A stretch of 64,000 nucleotides of DNA from Streptomyces sp. CBMA152 (GTDB lineage: Bacteria > Actinomycetota > Actinomycetes > Streptomycetales > Streptomycetaceae), in assembly GCF_014596475.1 (NCBI RefSeq), contig NZ_MECJ01000002.1, forward strand, positions 372,001 to 436,000, in the 5' to 3' direction. The stretch's first letter is position 1. Each line of letters starts with the position of its first letter. The translations under genes were made by a program, and so were the position numbers. Below are positions 35,152 to 43,587 of the stretch, in pieces. The notes below the pieces were generated by a model that was given only the letters and a program-made list of their open reading frames with translations, had not been told where the DNA came from and made no database searches.

Positions 35152-36719
35152 CGAACGACCGCATACCCTCCGACCTGATCCAGGCCGACGGGCTGGGCGC
35201 GGGCAACTTCTTCCGGCTGGCCGCGGCGGCGGTGAGCGAGTCCGACGAGAGCGTGATCGAGCTCGATCAGCCCTATCGGGCGCCGTCGGGGGAGAGATAC
35301 GAGAGCATTACGCTGACCGAGCTGGACGAGCTCACCGACCGGGTGGCGGCCGGGTACTACGCCGACGGCATCCATGCCAAGGACCCGGTGGCGGTCTTCG
35401 TCGAGGAGAGCGTGCGCTATCTCGTCCACTACATCGCGCTCACCAAACTGGGTGCGATCCCCGTGTTCGTGAACAGTTCGCTGCCGTCGGAGATCGCGGC
35501 ACGGTTCATCGAGCATGTGGGTGCGGCGGCTGTCGTCTCCGACCCGGGTCGGTTGGCGGAGGACCGGCTGCCGATCACGTATTACTCCGAAGAGCCTTAT
35601 GATCAGGGCGACTTCAAGCTCTTCACCCACGAGGACGGCGATCCCGTACTGATCGCCCACACCTCCGGGACCACGGGCATCCCCAAGGCGGTGCAGTTCA
35701 ACCACAAGGGGTTCTTCTTCGGGATCCAGCAGCAGATCAACGCCGACCTGGGCACACGCATCCTGTCCGCCCTGCCGCAGAGCCACGCGTCCGCCGTCTC
35801 GGTGCTCATGTCGGCGGTCGCGCGGGGCGCCACCGTGCTGCTCGCCACCCGGCGCGAGCCCGAGCGCATCGCGCAGGCCGTCCAGGAGTTCCGGCCGCAG
35901 CTCGTCGCCGGTTTCCCGAAGACCTTTGTCGATCTGTGCCGCGTCGACCTCGATGCCTACGACCTGTCGTCGGTCGCCCGCTGGATGTCGACCGGCGACG
36001 CCAACCACGAGCGGCACATACGCAAGCTGGTGGCGCGGGGCAACCATGTGGACCGGGACGGAAACCGTCGACCGGGCTCGCTGTTCATCGACAACTTCGG
36101 GTCCTCCGAGTTCGGCTTCGCGATGTTCCGTACGGTCCACACACCGACGAGCGACCGGTACCAGCGGTGCATCGGGCGCCCGTTCGCCTGGGTGGAGGCC
36201 GAGATCTTCGACGCGGACGACGAGCCGGTTCCCATCGGCACGGTGGGCCGCCTCGCCCTCAAATCCCCTACGATCACCGGGGGTTACTGGAACAACAGCC
36301 TGCTCAGCGAGAAGAACCGGGTCCGCGGCCACTGGCTCACCGGCGACCTCGCCTACCGCGACGAGAACGGCCTCTACTACCACGTCGACCGGACCACGGA
36401 CCGTATCGTCACAGCCCACGGCACCCTCTACAGCGCACAGGCCGAGGAGCTGATCCTGCGTCACTTCCCCGAGCTGGTCGAATGCTCGATCGTCGGTACG
36501 GAGGGCACCAGCGACGACTTCCAGACACCGGTGTTGACCATCGAGTCACCGCTGTCGGAGACGGAACTGGCGGCGCTGCACGAGAGTGTCAACGCCCTGC
36601 TCGCCGAGCACGAACTACCGCTCGTGGAGCGGGTGTTGGTGACGGGCGCCGATGAACACGTGGGGGTCACCGGCAAGGCCCTGAAGCGGTCGATGCGGGT
36701 CGCGTTCGCGGAGCGCTAG
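35148..36719 (+). CDS. Adenylate-forming ligase 2 (ANL superfamily)
   Basis: This 523-residue protein has P-loop HTSGTTGIPKAVQFNHK, the A5-like motif DNFGSSEFG, LTGDLAYRD, hinge region DRTTDRIVTAHG and a C-terminal catalytic Lys (GVTGKALKRSM). It is more divergent than ligase 1 and resembles no named enzyme that I recognise. The start codon overlaps the thioesterase stop (ATGA). No carrier protein, NRPS or PKS gene is adjacent, so the activated acid may be transferred to CoA or straight to an amine or alcohol. Confidence 0.85.
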   Translation: MTNDRIPSDLIQADGLGAGNFFRLAAAAVSESDESVIELDQPYRAPSGERYESITLTELDELTDRVAAGYYADGIHAKDPVAVFVEESVRYLVHYIALTKLGAIPVFVNSSLPSEIAARFIEHVGAAAVVSDPGRLAEDRLPITYYSEEPYDQGDFKLFTHEDGDPVLIAHTSGTTGIPKAVQFNHKGFFFGIQQQINADLGTRILSALPQSHASAVSVLMSAVARGATVLLATRREPERIAQAVQEFRPQLVAGFPKTFVDLCRVDLDAYDLSSVARWMSTGDANHERHIRKLVARGNHVDRDGNRRPGSLFIDNFGSSEFGFAMFRTVHTPTSDRYQRCIGRPFAWVEAEIFDADDEPVPIGTVGRLALKSPTITGGYWNNSLLSEKNRVRGHWLTGDLAYRDENGLYYHVDRTTDRIVTAHGTLYSAQAEELILRHFPELVECSIVGTEGTSDDFQTPVLTIESPLSETELAALHESVNALLAEHELPLVERVLVTGADEHVGVTGKALKRSMRVAFAER

Positions 36720-36748
36720 GGCATCAGGGGCCCGGGGCCGCCATCCGC

Positions 36749-37699
36749 TCAGCGGCGTCGTGCGGCGCGTGTGCGTCGCACGAGGTCGTCGGCGGCCTCG
36801 GGCCACTGGCCGTACGTGAAGGTGAAGCCCGCGTCGGTGAGGCGGCCCGGGGTGACGCGGCGGCTCTTGAGCAGCAGCTCGGTGTCCGAGCGCATCGCCC
36901 AGGCGCCGAGCCCGGCCATCCAGCGGGTCGCGGGCAGACCGACGGGGACACCCCAGGCGGTGCGCAGCCCGCGCATGAACGCGCGGTGGGGCAGGGGAGT
37001 GGGCGCCGCGAGGTTCACCGGCCCGCTGATGTCCTCCCGCTCGGCGAGGAAGTCGAGCGCCCGGACGAAGTCCTGGTCATGGATCCATGACACGTACTGG
37101 GCGCCACCCGCGACCGGGCCGCCGAGTCCGATCCGGGTGAGCCACGACAGGACGTCGAAGACACCGCCGCGATCCGGGCTCATCACCATCGCCGACCGCA
37201 GGGCGACCTTGCGTGTGCGGGGTGTGTCGGCGCGCTCCTGTTCCCGCTCCCAGTTCTTGGCGATCTCGACGCTGTACGCCCAGTAGTCGGGGACGCCGGG
37301 TTCGGCGCCGCCGATCGTTCCGGTCGCCTCGTTGTTGGGGGCGTCGAAGCGGTGGGTGTAGATCGTGGCCGTACTCATCTGGAGCCACAGCCGGGGTGGC
37401 CGGGCGGCGGCCGCGATCGCCTGCCCCACGACACGGGCGGACTCGACGCGCGAGTCCATCATCGCCCGCAGGTTCTCCGGGGTGTAGCGGCAGCTGACAC
37501 TGCGCCCGGCCAGGTTGACGACGATGTCGCAGCCGTCGATCTCCTCGGTCCAGGGTCCGAGGCTGCGGCCGTCCCAGAGGACTTCCCGCTCGTGCTGCGG
37601 CCGCCGGGTGAGGACGACCACCTCGTGCCCGGCTGCGGTCAGGGCACGATTGAGGACGTTGCCCACCTGCCCGGTCCCACCGGGGATCACTACCTTCAT
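36749..37699 (-). CDS. TIGR01777-family NAD-dependent epimerase-like protein
   Basis: This 316-residue short-chain-dehydrogenase-like protein has the N-terminal dinucleotide motif GGTGQVGNVLNRAL, NLAGRSV typical of the TIGR01777 (YfcH/SulA-associated) subgroup, a YxxxK-like segment (YWAYSVEIAK) and a C-terminal DUF1731-like region (RVTPGRLTDAGFTF). Function in the family is unclear. ATG 37699 follows AAGGGGAA. Its promoter contains a perfect palindrome that is probably the TetR operator described below. Confidence 0.87.
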   Translation of the reverse strand: MKVVIPGGTGQVGNVLNRALTAAGHEVVVLTRRPQHEREVLWDGRSLGPWTEEIDGCDIVVNLAGRSVSCRYTPENLRAMMDSRVESARVVGQAIAAAARPPRLWLQMSTATIYTHRFDAPNNEATGTIGGAEPGVPDYWAYSVEIAKNWEREQERADTPRTRKVALRSAMVMSPDRGGVFDVLSWLTRIGLGGPVAGGAQYVSWIHDQDFVRALDFLAEREDISGPVNLAAPTPLPHRAFMRGLRTAWGVPVGLPATRWMAGLGAWAMRSDTELLLKSRRVTPGRLTDAGFTFTYGQWPEAADDLVRRTRAARRR

Positions 37700-37752
37700 C
37701 GCACGTTCCCCTTGCCCCTCGGTGTGCGAGGTCTGTCCCTCGTACGGGAGTG

Positions 37753-37782
37753 ACACTAGCGGGAGGAGTTGAACGCGTTCAA
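37753..37782 (-). promoter_or_regulatory. Promoter of the epimerase-like gene with TetR-type palindrome
   Basis: On the minus strand TTGAAC (37782-37777) and TAGTGT (37758-37753) are 18 bp apart, a good promoter. The -35 is half of the perfect 14-bp palindrome TTGAACGCGTTCAA (37769-37782), a form typical of TetR-family operators, so binding would block RNA polymerase. Confidence 0.65.
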
Positions 37783-37789
37783 ACGGGGG

Positions 37790-38040
37790 TCAGGTGAGGG
37801 TGTCGGCGGTTCGGCTCGCGGTCACTGCCACCGTCGTGTACTGCATCGTAAAGCTGCCGCCCATCGTGTCGATGGCCTTCCCCACGCCCTCCAGAACCGC
37901 CGCGACCTTGTCCGGTGGGAGCTGAGTGAGGGTGCCGTGTGTGGGCAGCTGGTCCAGCCAGGCATCCCGGGTGAAGGAGTGCTCCCAGTCGTATCGCCAC
38001 TGCTCCGGGGCGCCGAACGCGCCCGCGTCCCGGATTCCGT
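37790..38040 (-). pseudogene. Remnant of a SAM-dependent methyltransferase (C-terminal part only)
   Basis: About 83 codons on the minus strand read as the C-terminus of a class I methyltransferase: QWRYDWEHSFTRDAWLDQL, LPPDKVAAVLEGVGKAID and GGSFTMQYTTVAV. Upstream of it the frame stays open but only antisense to the TetR gene and without methyltransferase motifs (no GxGxG region). So the first two thirds of the gene are missing, apparently replaced by the TetR gene junction near 38050. Confidence 0.65.
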
Positions 38041-38062
38041 CGGCGGGCTTGGTGGATGTGCG

Positions 38063-38647
38063 GTGCCGACAGGAGTGGCCTTGCGCGATGCGCGCGAGCA
38101 GCTGTTCGACGCGGCCGAGCGTGTACTGCTGCGGGACGGGGCGAACGCCCTGACCAGCCGGGCGGTCACCACGGAGGCGGGCTGTGCCAAGGGCGTCCTG
38201 CACCGGCACTTCGCCGACTTCGACGACTTCCTCGCCGAACTCGTCCGGGACCGTATCGCCCGCTTCGACGACCGAGGCGCCACTCTGCGCGCTCGTGCGG
38301 GAAGCGGCGCCGTCGCCGACAACCTCGCCGACGCGCTCACGGCCCTGTTCGAGTCGGTCGCGGTGGCGATCGTCGGGCTCGTCATCTCGCGGGACGAGCT
38401 GCGCGCCCGGCTGCGGACGACCACCCCGGTCGGCATCCCGCTCCTGACGGAGGCGTCGGCCGCGATCGCCTCCTACCTCGCCCGCGAGCGCGAACTGGGC
38501 CGTATCGCGGCGGACGCCGACGTCGACGCCCTCGCTCCCACACTCATCGGAGCCGTGCACCGGCTCGTCGTCGGCGGGGAAAGCACCCCGCCGGAACACG
38601 AAGGCGTCCGCAGGGTCGTGGCGACGGTCATTGCCGGTGCGGTGTGA
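38063..38647 (+). CDS. TetR/AcrR-family transcriptional regulator
   Basis: This 194-residue protein has a TetR helix-turn-helix at about 10-55 (LFDAAERVLLRDGANALTSR, AGCAKGVLHRHFADFDDFLA) and a helical ligand-binding domain. GTG 38063 is preferred (GGTGGA upstream), with GTG 38075 as alternative. It lies about 280 bases from a TetR-like palindrome in front of the divergent epimerase-like gene, which it may repress. The DNA between them is a broken methyltransferase gene. Confidence 0.88.
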   Translation: MPTGVALRDAREQLFDAAERVLLRDGANALTSRAVTTEAGCAKGVLHRHFADFDDFLAELVRDRIARFDDRGATLRARAGSGAVADNLADALTALFESVAVAIVGLVISRDELRARLRTTTPVGIPLLTEASAAIASYLARERELGRIAADADVDALAPTLIGAVHRLVVGGESTPPEHEGVRRVVATVIAGAV

Positions 38648-38704
38648 GAAGTCGGCATCGCGGTGGGTTGGTCGAAGAGGCGCCGGACCTACGCCTCGTG
38701 ACGT

Positions 38705-39472
38705 CTACTGCTCCAGCAGTCCCCACACCGCCGCGTTGAAGAGCTCGGGCTGTTCCAGGTTGGGCATATGGGCCGATGACGGGATGAGGGCCAACGTGGA
38801 GTCGGGGATCGCCGCGTGCATCGCCTCGGCGTCGGACACCGGGGTGAACTCGTCGTCCTCGCCCACCACGACCAGCGTCGGCACGGTGATACGGGTCAAC
38901 AGGTCGCGGTAGTCCGGGCGTTCGGCCCGACCGCGCAGGGCGGCTGCCGCGCCCTCGGGGGCGGTGGACGTCATCATGCGGTGTACGTGGGTGCGTACAG
39001 CGGGATCCGCGTACGGGGCGACCATCTTGTCCAGGACCTCGTCCGCATACCCCTGCATACCCTCGCGCAGCAGCCGGTCGGCCATCGCGTTGCGGGCCGC
39101 CTTGCCCTCCGGGGTCTCGGCGGCCGGGAACGTGTCGGCCAGCAGCAGGCGGGTGATGCGCTCGGGGAAGCGGCGGTAGCACTCCATGACGATCTGGCCG
39201 CCCATCGACAGACCGCCGAGGGTGAACCGCTCGATGCCGAGCGAGTCGGCGAGGGCGAGGATGTCGTCGGCGAATGCGCCGAGGAGGGTGATGCCCGCAG
39301 GTCCCGGCAGGACCGGTGCGGCGCCGTATCCGCGCAGGTCGGGGACGATCACCCGATGGGTGGCGGCGAACTCGCGCACCTGCGGGTCCCACATGCTGCG
39401 GTCGAAGGGGTGGCCGTGGACGAGGATCAGCGCCTCGCCCCGGCCCTGGTCGGTGTACGCGGTAGCGGTCAT
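38705..39472 (-). CDS. Alpha/beta hydrolase (3-oxoadipate enol-lactonase-like)
   Basis: This 255-residue hydrolase has an LVHGHPFDRSMWDPQ oxyanion segment, nucleophile Ser in GGLSMGGQ, Asp in VVVGEDDEFTP and His in SSAHMPNLEQPE, the classic catalytic order. ATG 39472 is at the conserved start of the fold. It is divergent from the MocR regulator across a 109-base gap with paired direct repeats, so it is the likely regulated target. The substrate is unknown. Confidence 0.88.
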   Translation of the reverse strand: MTATAYTDQGRGEALILVHGHPFDRSMWDPQVREFAATHRVIVPDLRGYGAAPVLPGPAGITLLGAFADDILALADSLGIERFTLGGLSMGGQIVMECYRRFPERITRLLLADTFPAAETPEGKAARNAMADRLLREGMQGYADEVLDKMVAPYADPAVRTHVHRMMTSTAPEGAAAALRGRAERPDYRDLLTRITVPTLVVVGEDDEFTPVSDAEAMHAAIPDSTLALIPSSAHMPNLEQPELFNAAVWGLLEQ

Positions 39473-39500
39473 GATCACGAGGCTAGGCAGTTCAACCCAT

Positions 39501-39532
39501 CGGTGCAATAAGATCTTTGCTCTCGGTGCAAT
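39501..39532. promoter_or_regulatory. Direct repeats CGGTGCAAT, candidate MocR operator
   Basis: Two identical 9-mers (39501-39509 and 39524-39532) lie 23 bp apart in the same orientation in the hydrolase/MocR intergenic gap. MocR-type regulators such as GabR and PdxR bind direct repeats spaced by about two helical turns. Confidence 0.65.
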
Positions 39533-39581
39533 GTGGCTGACTGGATGCGGGTGTCTCGATGAGAGTGAGGGGTGGCGGGCG

Positions 39582-40907
39582 ATGGACTTCCGGTTGGTGG
39601 CCGACGAGGTCGCGCGGGAGATCGAGCGCGGGGCGCTGAAACCCGGCGACCAGCTGCCCACCCAGCGCGCCTTCGCGCGGCAGCGCCGCATCGCGGCCTC
39701 CACCGCGATCCGCGTCTACGGCGAGCTGGTGCGGCGCGGCCTGGTGGTCGGCGAGGTGGGGCGCGGCACCTTTGTACGGGCCGCTCCGGTCCACCCGGAT
39801 GCGACGATGGCAGAGGACAGCGGCCGTACCCCGGTCAACCTGGAGCTCAACTACCCTGTGGTAGAAGGGCAGTCGGAGCTGATGGGGCGCTCGCTCACCG
39901 GTCTTCTTCGGGCCGATGCGCTGGACCTGGCGATCTTGCCCGCGGCCCCCGATGGGTCCGTCGAGGCGCGGTCCGCCGCCGCCCGGTTGCTCGCCCGCCG
40001 CGACTGGGAGCCCGATGCGGACCGCGTCCTGTTCGCGGGCAACAGCCGCCAGGCCGTCGCGGCCGCGCTGTCCTCGCTGGTGCGCCCAGGCAGCCGTCTC
40101 GCCGTCGAGGAGCTGACGTACGCGATGGTCAAGGGCATCGCCCAACGCCTTGGCATCGAACTCGTCGCCGTACGCATGGACGAGCAGGGTATGTGCCCGG
40201 ACGCGCTCGCCGCCGCCCACCGCCGCACCCCGCTCAGCGCCGTCTACGTACAACCGACCCTGCACAACCCACTGTCGCTCACCATGGCGGAGCAGCGCAG
40301 GCAGCAACTCGCCGATGTTGTAAGCGACTTGGACTTGTCCGTCGTGGAGGACGCCACCTGGTCGTTCCTCGTCGAGGACGCCCCGCCGCCGTTCGCCGCG
40401 TACGCACCCGAGCGTACGATCCTCGTCGACAGCCTCTCCAAGCGGCTCGCCCCCGGGCTGACCACCGGCTTCCTCGTCGCTCCCGCCGCACACGCCGACG
40501 CACTCGCGGCGGCCCTGCGGTTCGGGGCGTGGACGGCGGGGCGCTTCAACCTGGAGGCCATGGTGCGCTGGGCCGGGGACGGGACGGTGGCGCGGATCGC
40601 GGCGGCCAAACGTTTGGACGTGGCCGACCGGCAGACGTTGGTGCGTGAGCACTTGGCCGGGTTCGAGGTGCGCACCCACCCCGGCAGTTACTTCTGCTGG
40701 TGGCAACTCCCGTCCCCCTGGCGGGCGGAGACCTTCACGGCTCGGGCGGCCCGGGAGCTGGGCATCGCGGTGACGCCCGGCTCCGCCTTCGCTACGGGTG
40801 CGCGCACGGCACCGGACGCGGTGAGAGTCGCGCTGGCGTCCCCACCGCGCCCGGTGCTGGCCGATGCCCTGCGACGACTGGCCGAACTCGCCGCTAAGGA
40901 CGGGTAG
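39582..40907 (+). CDS. MocR-type regulator (GntR HTH fused to class I aminotransferase fold)
   Basis: This 441-residue protein has a GntR winged helix at 1-70 (LVADEVAREIERGALKPGDQ, STAIRVYGELVRRGL) joined to an aminotransferase-like domain with the PLP Lys287 (DSLSKRLAPGLTTGF). MocR regulators sense PLP plus an amino compound. ATG 39582 follows GAGGGG. It is divergent from the alpha/beta hydrolase and probably controls that gene and itself through the direct repeats between them. Confidence 0.92.
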   Translation: MDFRLVADEVAREIERGALKPGDQLPTQRAFARQRRIAASTAIRVYGELVRRGLVVGEVGRGTFVRAAPVHPDATMAEDSGRTPVNLELNYPVVEGQSELMGRSLTGLLRADALDLAILPAAPDGSVEARSAAARLLARRDWEPDADRVLFAGNSRQAVAAALSSLVRPGSRLAVEELTYAMVKGIAQRLGIELVAVRMDEQGMCPDALAAAHRRTPLSAVYVQPTLHNPLSLTMAEQRRQQLADVVSDLDLSVVEDATWSFLVEDAPPPFAAYAPERTILVDSLSKRLAPGLTTGFLVAPAAHADALAAALRFGAWTAGRFNLEAMVRWAGDGTVARIAAAKRLDVADRQTLVREHLAGFEVRTHPGSYFCWWQLPSPWRAETFTARAARELGIAVTPGSAFATGARTAPDAVRVALASPPRPVLADALRRLAELAAKDG

Positions 40908-40923
40908 TTGGGCAGCTGGACTG

Positions 40924-41739
40924 TCAGGTGAACGGCCGTTGGTCCGCCGGGATCTGGACGGTGATGGTGGCGCGCTTCTCGGCCGGGGTGGCGCCCTGGC
41001 GGCTGGCCCAGGCTTCGTCGGAGCGCATCCAGGCGGGGAGTCCGGCCGGGAGGTCGGCCTCGGGGATGGTGGCGAGGTCGGCCGGGGTGAGGGTCGTGCC
41101 GTACGGAGTGAGCGGCCGGGCGGTGTCGGGGGTGATGGTGCCGTCCAGGGCGGTGAGTGCGGCGTTCCAGTTGGCGAGCAGTTTCGCCATCGCCTGGGCG
41201 GGGTCGGTGCCGGACGAGGCGGCGCTGTCGGGGTAGGTGGGGTGCAGGACGTGCTGATAGGCGCCGGTGTACGCGGCGCCGGTGGCGGTCTTGCGCCAGG
41301 TGTGGAAGGCGTTGTCGGCGAGGCCGCCCAGGGCGATGACGGCCTCGACGGGGTTGTGGGCGATCAGCGCGTCCAGCCAGCCGTGGCGGTAGGTGGCGAT
41401 GTTGTCGTCGCCGGTGTGGGCGTTGCCGGCGCTCTGGCCGTACACGCTGTACAGATACGTGTTGATCATGACGTAGCTGGTGTCGATGCCCAGCTTGGCG
41501 AGGAACCCCTGGAAGCGGCGGCCCGCCGTGCCGACCAGGATCCGCCGGGTGATGGCCTCGTGCGCGGCCGGATCCTGCCCGATGACCAGGACGCGGGCTG
41601 TTCCGTCGAGCCGGCCGCGGTGGAAGATCGGGCCCCATTCGACGCGGAAGTCGGTGGCCGGGTAGATGTCCGTCCCGGGGTAGTCGCGTACGAGAGCGGC
41701 GTACGGATCTGCGGCGTAGCCGGGGTCGAAGGGGTGCAT
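40924..41739 (-). CDS. Uracil-DNA-glycosylase-superfamily protein
   Basis: This 271-residue protein has a UDG-fold motif 1-like segment (VLVIGQDPAAHEA), an Asn/Thr-rich middle (MINTYLYSVYGQ) and the motif 2-like HPTYPDS. It could remove uracil or another damaged base, or be a non-catalytic family member, since the motif 1 residue after GQDP is Ala instead of the usual Tyr/Pro context. It is convergent with the MocR gene (16-base gap). Confidence 0.78.
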   Translation of the reverse strand: MHPFDPGYAADPYAALVRDYPGTDIYPATDFRVEWGPIFHRGRLDGTARVLVIGQDPAAHEAITRRILVGTAGRRFQGFLAKLGIDTSYVMINTYLYSVYGQSAGNAHTGDDNIATYRHGWLDALIAHNPVEAVIALGGLADNAFHTWRKTATGAAYTGAYQHVLHPTYPDSAASSGTDPAQAMAKLLANWNAALTALDGTITPDTARPLTPYGTTLTPADLATIPEADLPAGLPAWMRSDEAWASRQGATPAEKRATITVQIPADQRPFT

Positions 41740-41827
41740 ACGGGGCTCCTGCTCCTCGGGGCGGTCCGGGCGGCGGCTCGGGCAGAAGATGCTCAGCCGG
41801 TGCCGTTACGGCATGGTGTCTATTAAG

Positions 41828-41887
41828 CGATGTTCATCCGGTTTTATCCGTGTCATTTGATACGCGATTCGGTACGCGATGTTCATC
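41828..41887. repeat. Direct repeats CGATGTTCATC upstream of the amidohydrolase
   Basis: The 11-mer CGATGTTCATC occurs at 41828-41838 and 41877-41887, 49 bp apart, in a relatively AT-rich 179-base gap between divergent genes. TACGCGAT is also doubled between them. This could be a regulator binding array. Confidence 0.5.
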
Positions 41888-41918
41888 GGCGCACTTCGGG
41901 GCGAGAAGGGACACCCGA

Positions 41919-43571
41919 ATGCCGACTGGAACAGGTACCCCCGCCGGCACTCCCGCCGCCTTTCGGTTCGCTCTGCGGGGCCGGATCGTCACCCTCGACG
42001 CGCCCGGCACGGTCCTCGACGACGGCATCCTGTACGTCACCGGCCAGCTCATCGAGGACATACGCCCGGCCACCGCACCGCCGCCGCCCGGCTTCGACCA
42101 GGTCAAGGTGGTCGACACGGGCGGATCCGTGTATCCGGGGCTGATAGAGCTGCACAACCATCTCCCGTACGACGTACTGCCGTTGTGGCTCGTGCCGAAG
42201 AAGTACGGCAACCGTTCGCAGTGGGGCGGCAGCGGCAACCCCGCCTACCACCGACTGGTCACCGGGCCGATGTCGGCGCTGGGCGAGGATCCTCGGCTGA
42301 TGCCCGCCGTGGTGCGGTATGTGGAGGCGAAAGCGCTGGTCAACGGGACGACGACCAGTCAGGGCATCGCCCTGTTCAGCAACGCCGGAGCCCGCCGGAT
42401 GTACCGGGGTGTCATACGCAACGTCGAGCAGACCGACACCCCCGACCTGCCCGAGGCCGCCTCACGTATCGCCGATGTCGAGGCCACCGACGCCGTGAAG
42501 TTCCTGGCCCGGCTCCAGCAGCCGCACCGGCTGCTGCTGCACCTGGCGGAAGGCGTGGACGACGCGGCCAGGGCCCACTTCCAGGCGCTGCAGTTCCAGC
42601 CGGGCAAGTGGGCGATCACCGACAACCTGGTGGGCATCCACTGCACCGCGCTGACGGCGGCGGACTTCACCACGTTCGCCGGGCACGGCGGATCCATGGT
42701 GTGGTCGCCGCTGTCCAACCTGCTGCTGTACGGGCAGACCGCGGACATCGCCGCCGCCAAGAAGGCCGGTGTCCTGATGGGCCTGGGCTCCGACTGGTCG
42801 GTGTCCGGCAGCAAGGGCCTGCTCGGCGAACTCAAGGCGGCCCGGCTGACCTCCACCGCCGCCGGGTCCGTGTTCAGCGACCGGGAACTGGCCGCCATGG
42901 CCACCCGTGACGCGGCCCGCATCCTGCGCTGGGACCACGCGCTGGGTTCACTGCAACCCGGTATGCGCGCCGACCTCCTCGTCGTCGACGGCGCCCAGGG
43001 CGACCCGTACACCGCGCTGATCGACGCACGCGACACCGACATACGTCTCGTCACCATCGACGGCACCGCCCGCTACGGCACCCCCGCGCTGATGAAGGTG
43101 CTCGCTCCGGGAGCGTCGCTGGAGCCCGCGCCGGGCAGCGCCCAGGTGCTCAACCTGCACGACGACTCCACGGACCCCGTCGTGGCCGGTCTGACCCTCG
43201 CCGAGGCCACCGACCGCCTCACGCACGCACTGGCCGACCTGCCGACCCTGCCTGCGCACCCCGCTCCACCGCCTGTGGGCCTCGTGGAAGGCGGTGTGCA
43301 GTGGCGGCTGGCCCTGGACGAGATCCAGCCCACAGGTGCCGAGCTGCGCCCCCGCCTCCCTTTGTTGACCGAGGCCCACACGCTGAGCCCGACAGGCCCG
43401 GTCATCGACCTCGTGGCGGCCGCGCCACAGGCCCTGGAGGCGGTGGTGCTCGACGGTCTGACCGCGTCGGGCGACACCACGTTCCTCAAGACCCTGTCCG
43501 GCGAGACCAACCTGCCCACCGACTACGCCGCCCAGCTGTCCGACCTGCTGAAGAAGGCGGGGTCGGGATGA
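41919..43571 (+). CDS. Amidohydrolase-family protein with extra C-terminal domain
   Basis: This 550-residue protein has a metal-dependent hydrolase barrel: His79-x-His81 (ELHNHLPYD), HLAEG, GIHCTAL and GSDWSVSG, with the beta-sandwich of the fold made by its two ends (RIVTLDAPGTVLDDG and LGSLQPGMRADLLVVDGA). After about residue 370 an additional 150 residues of unknown fold follow. ATG 41919 follows GAGAAGGG. The substrate is not evident. No signal peptide. Confidence 0.87.
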   Translation: MPTGTGTPAGTPAAFRFALRGRIVTLDAPGTVLDDGILYVTGQLIEDIRPATAPPPPGFDQVKVVDTGGSVYPGLIELHNHLPYDVLPLWLVPKKYGNRSQWGGSGNPAYHRLVTGPMSALGEDPRLMPAVVRYVEAKALVNGTTTSQGIALFSNAGARRMYRGVIRNVEQTDTPDLPEAASRIADVEATDAVKFLARLQQPHRLLLHLAEGVDDAARAHFQALQFQPGKWAITDNLVGIHCTALTAADFTTFAGHGGSMVWSPLSNLLLYGQTADIAAAKKAGVLMGLGSDWSVSGSKGLLGELKAARLTSTAAGSVFSDRELAAMATRDAARILRWDHALGSLQPGMRADLLVVDGAQGDPYTALIDARDTDIRLVTIDGTARYGTPALMKVLAPGASLEPAPGSAQVLNLHDDSTDPVVAGLTLAEATDRLTHALADLPTLPAHPAPPPVGLVEGGVQWRLALDEIQPTGAELRPRLPLLTEAHTLSPTGPVIDLVAAAPQALEAVVLDGLTASGDTTFLKTLSGETNLPTDYAAQLSDLLKKAGSG

Positions 43572-43587
43572 GGGGGGGCACAACGCC

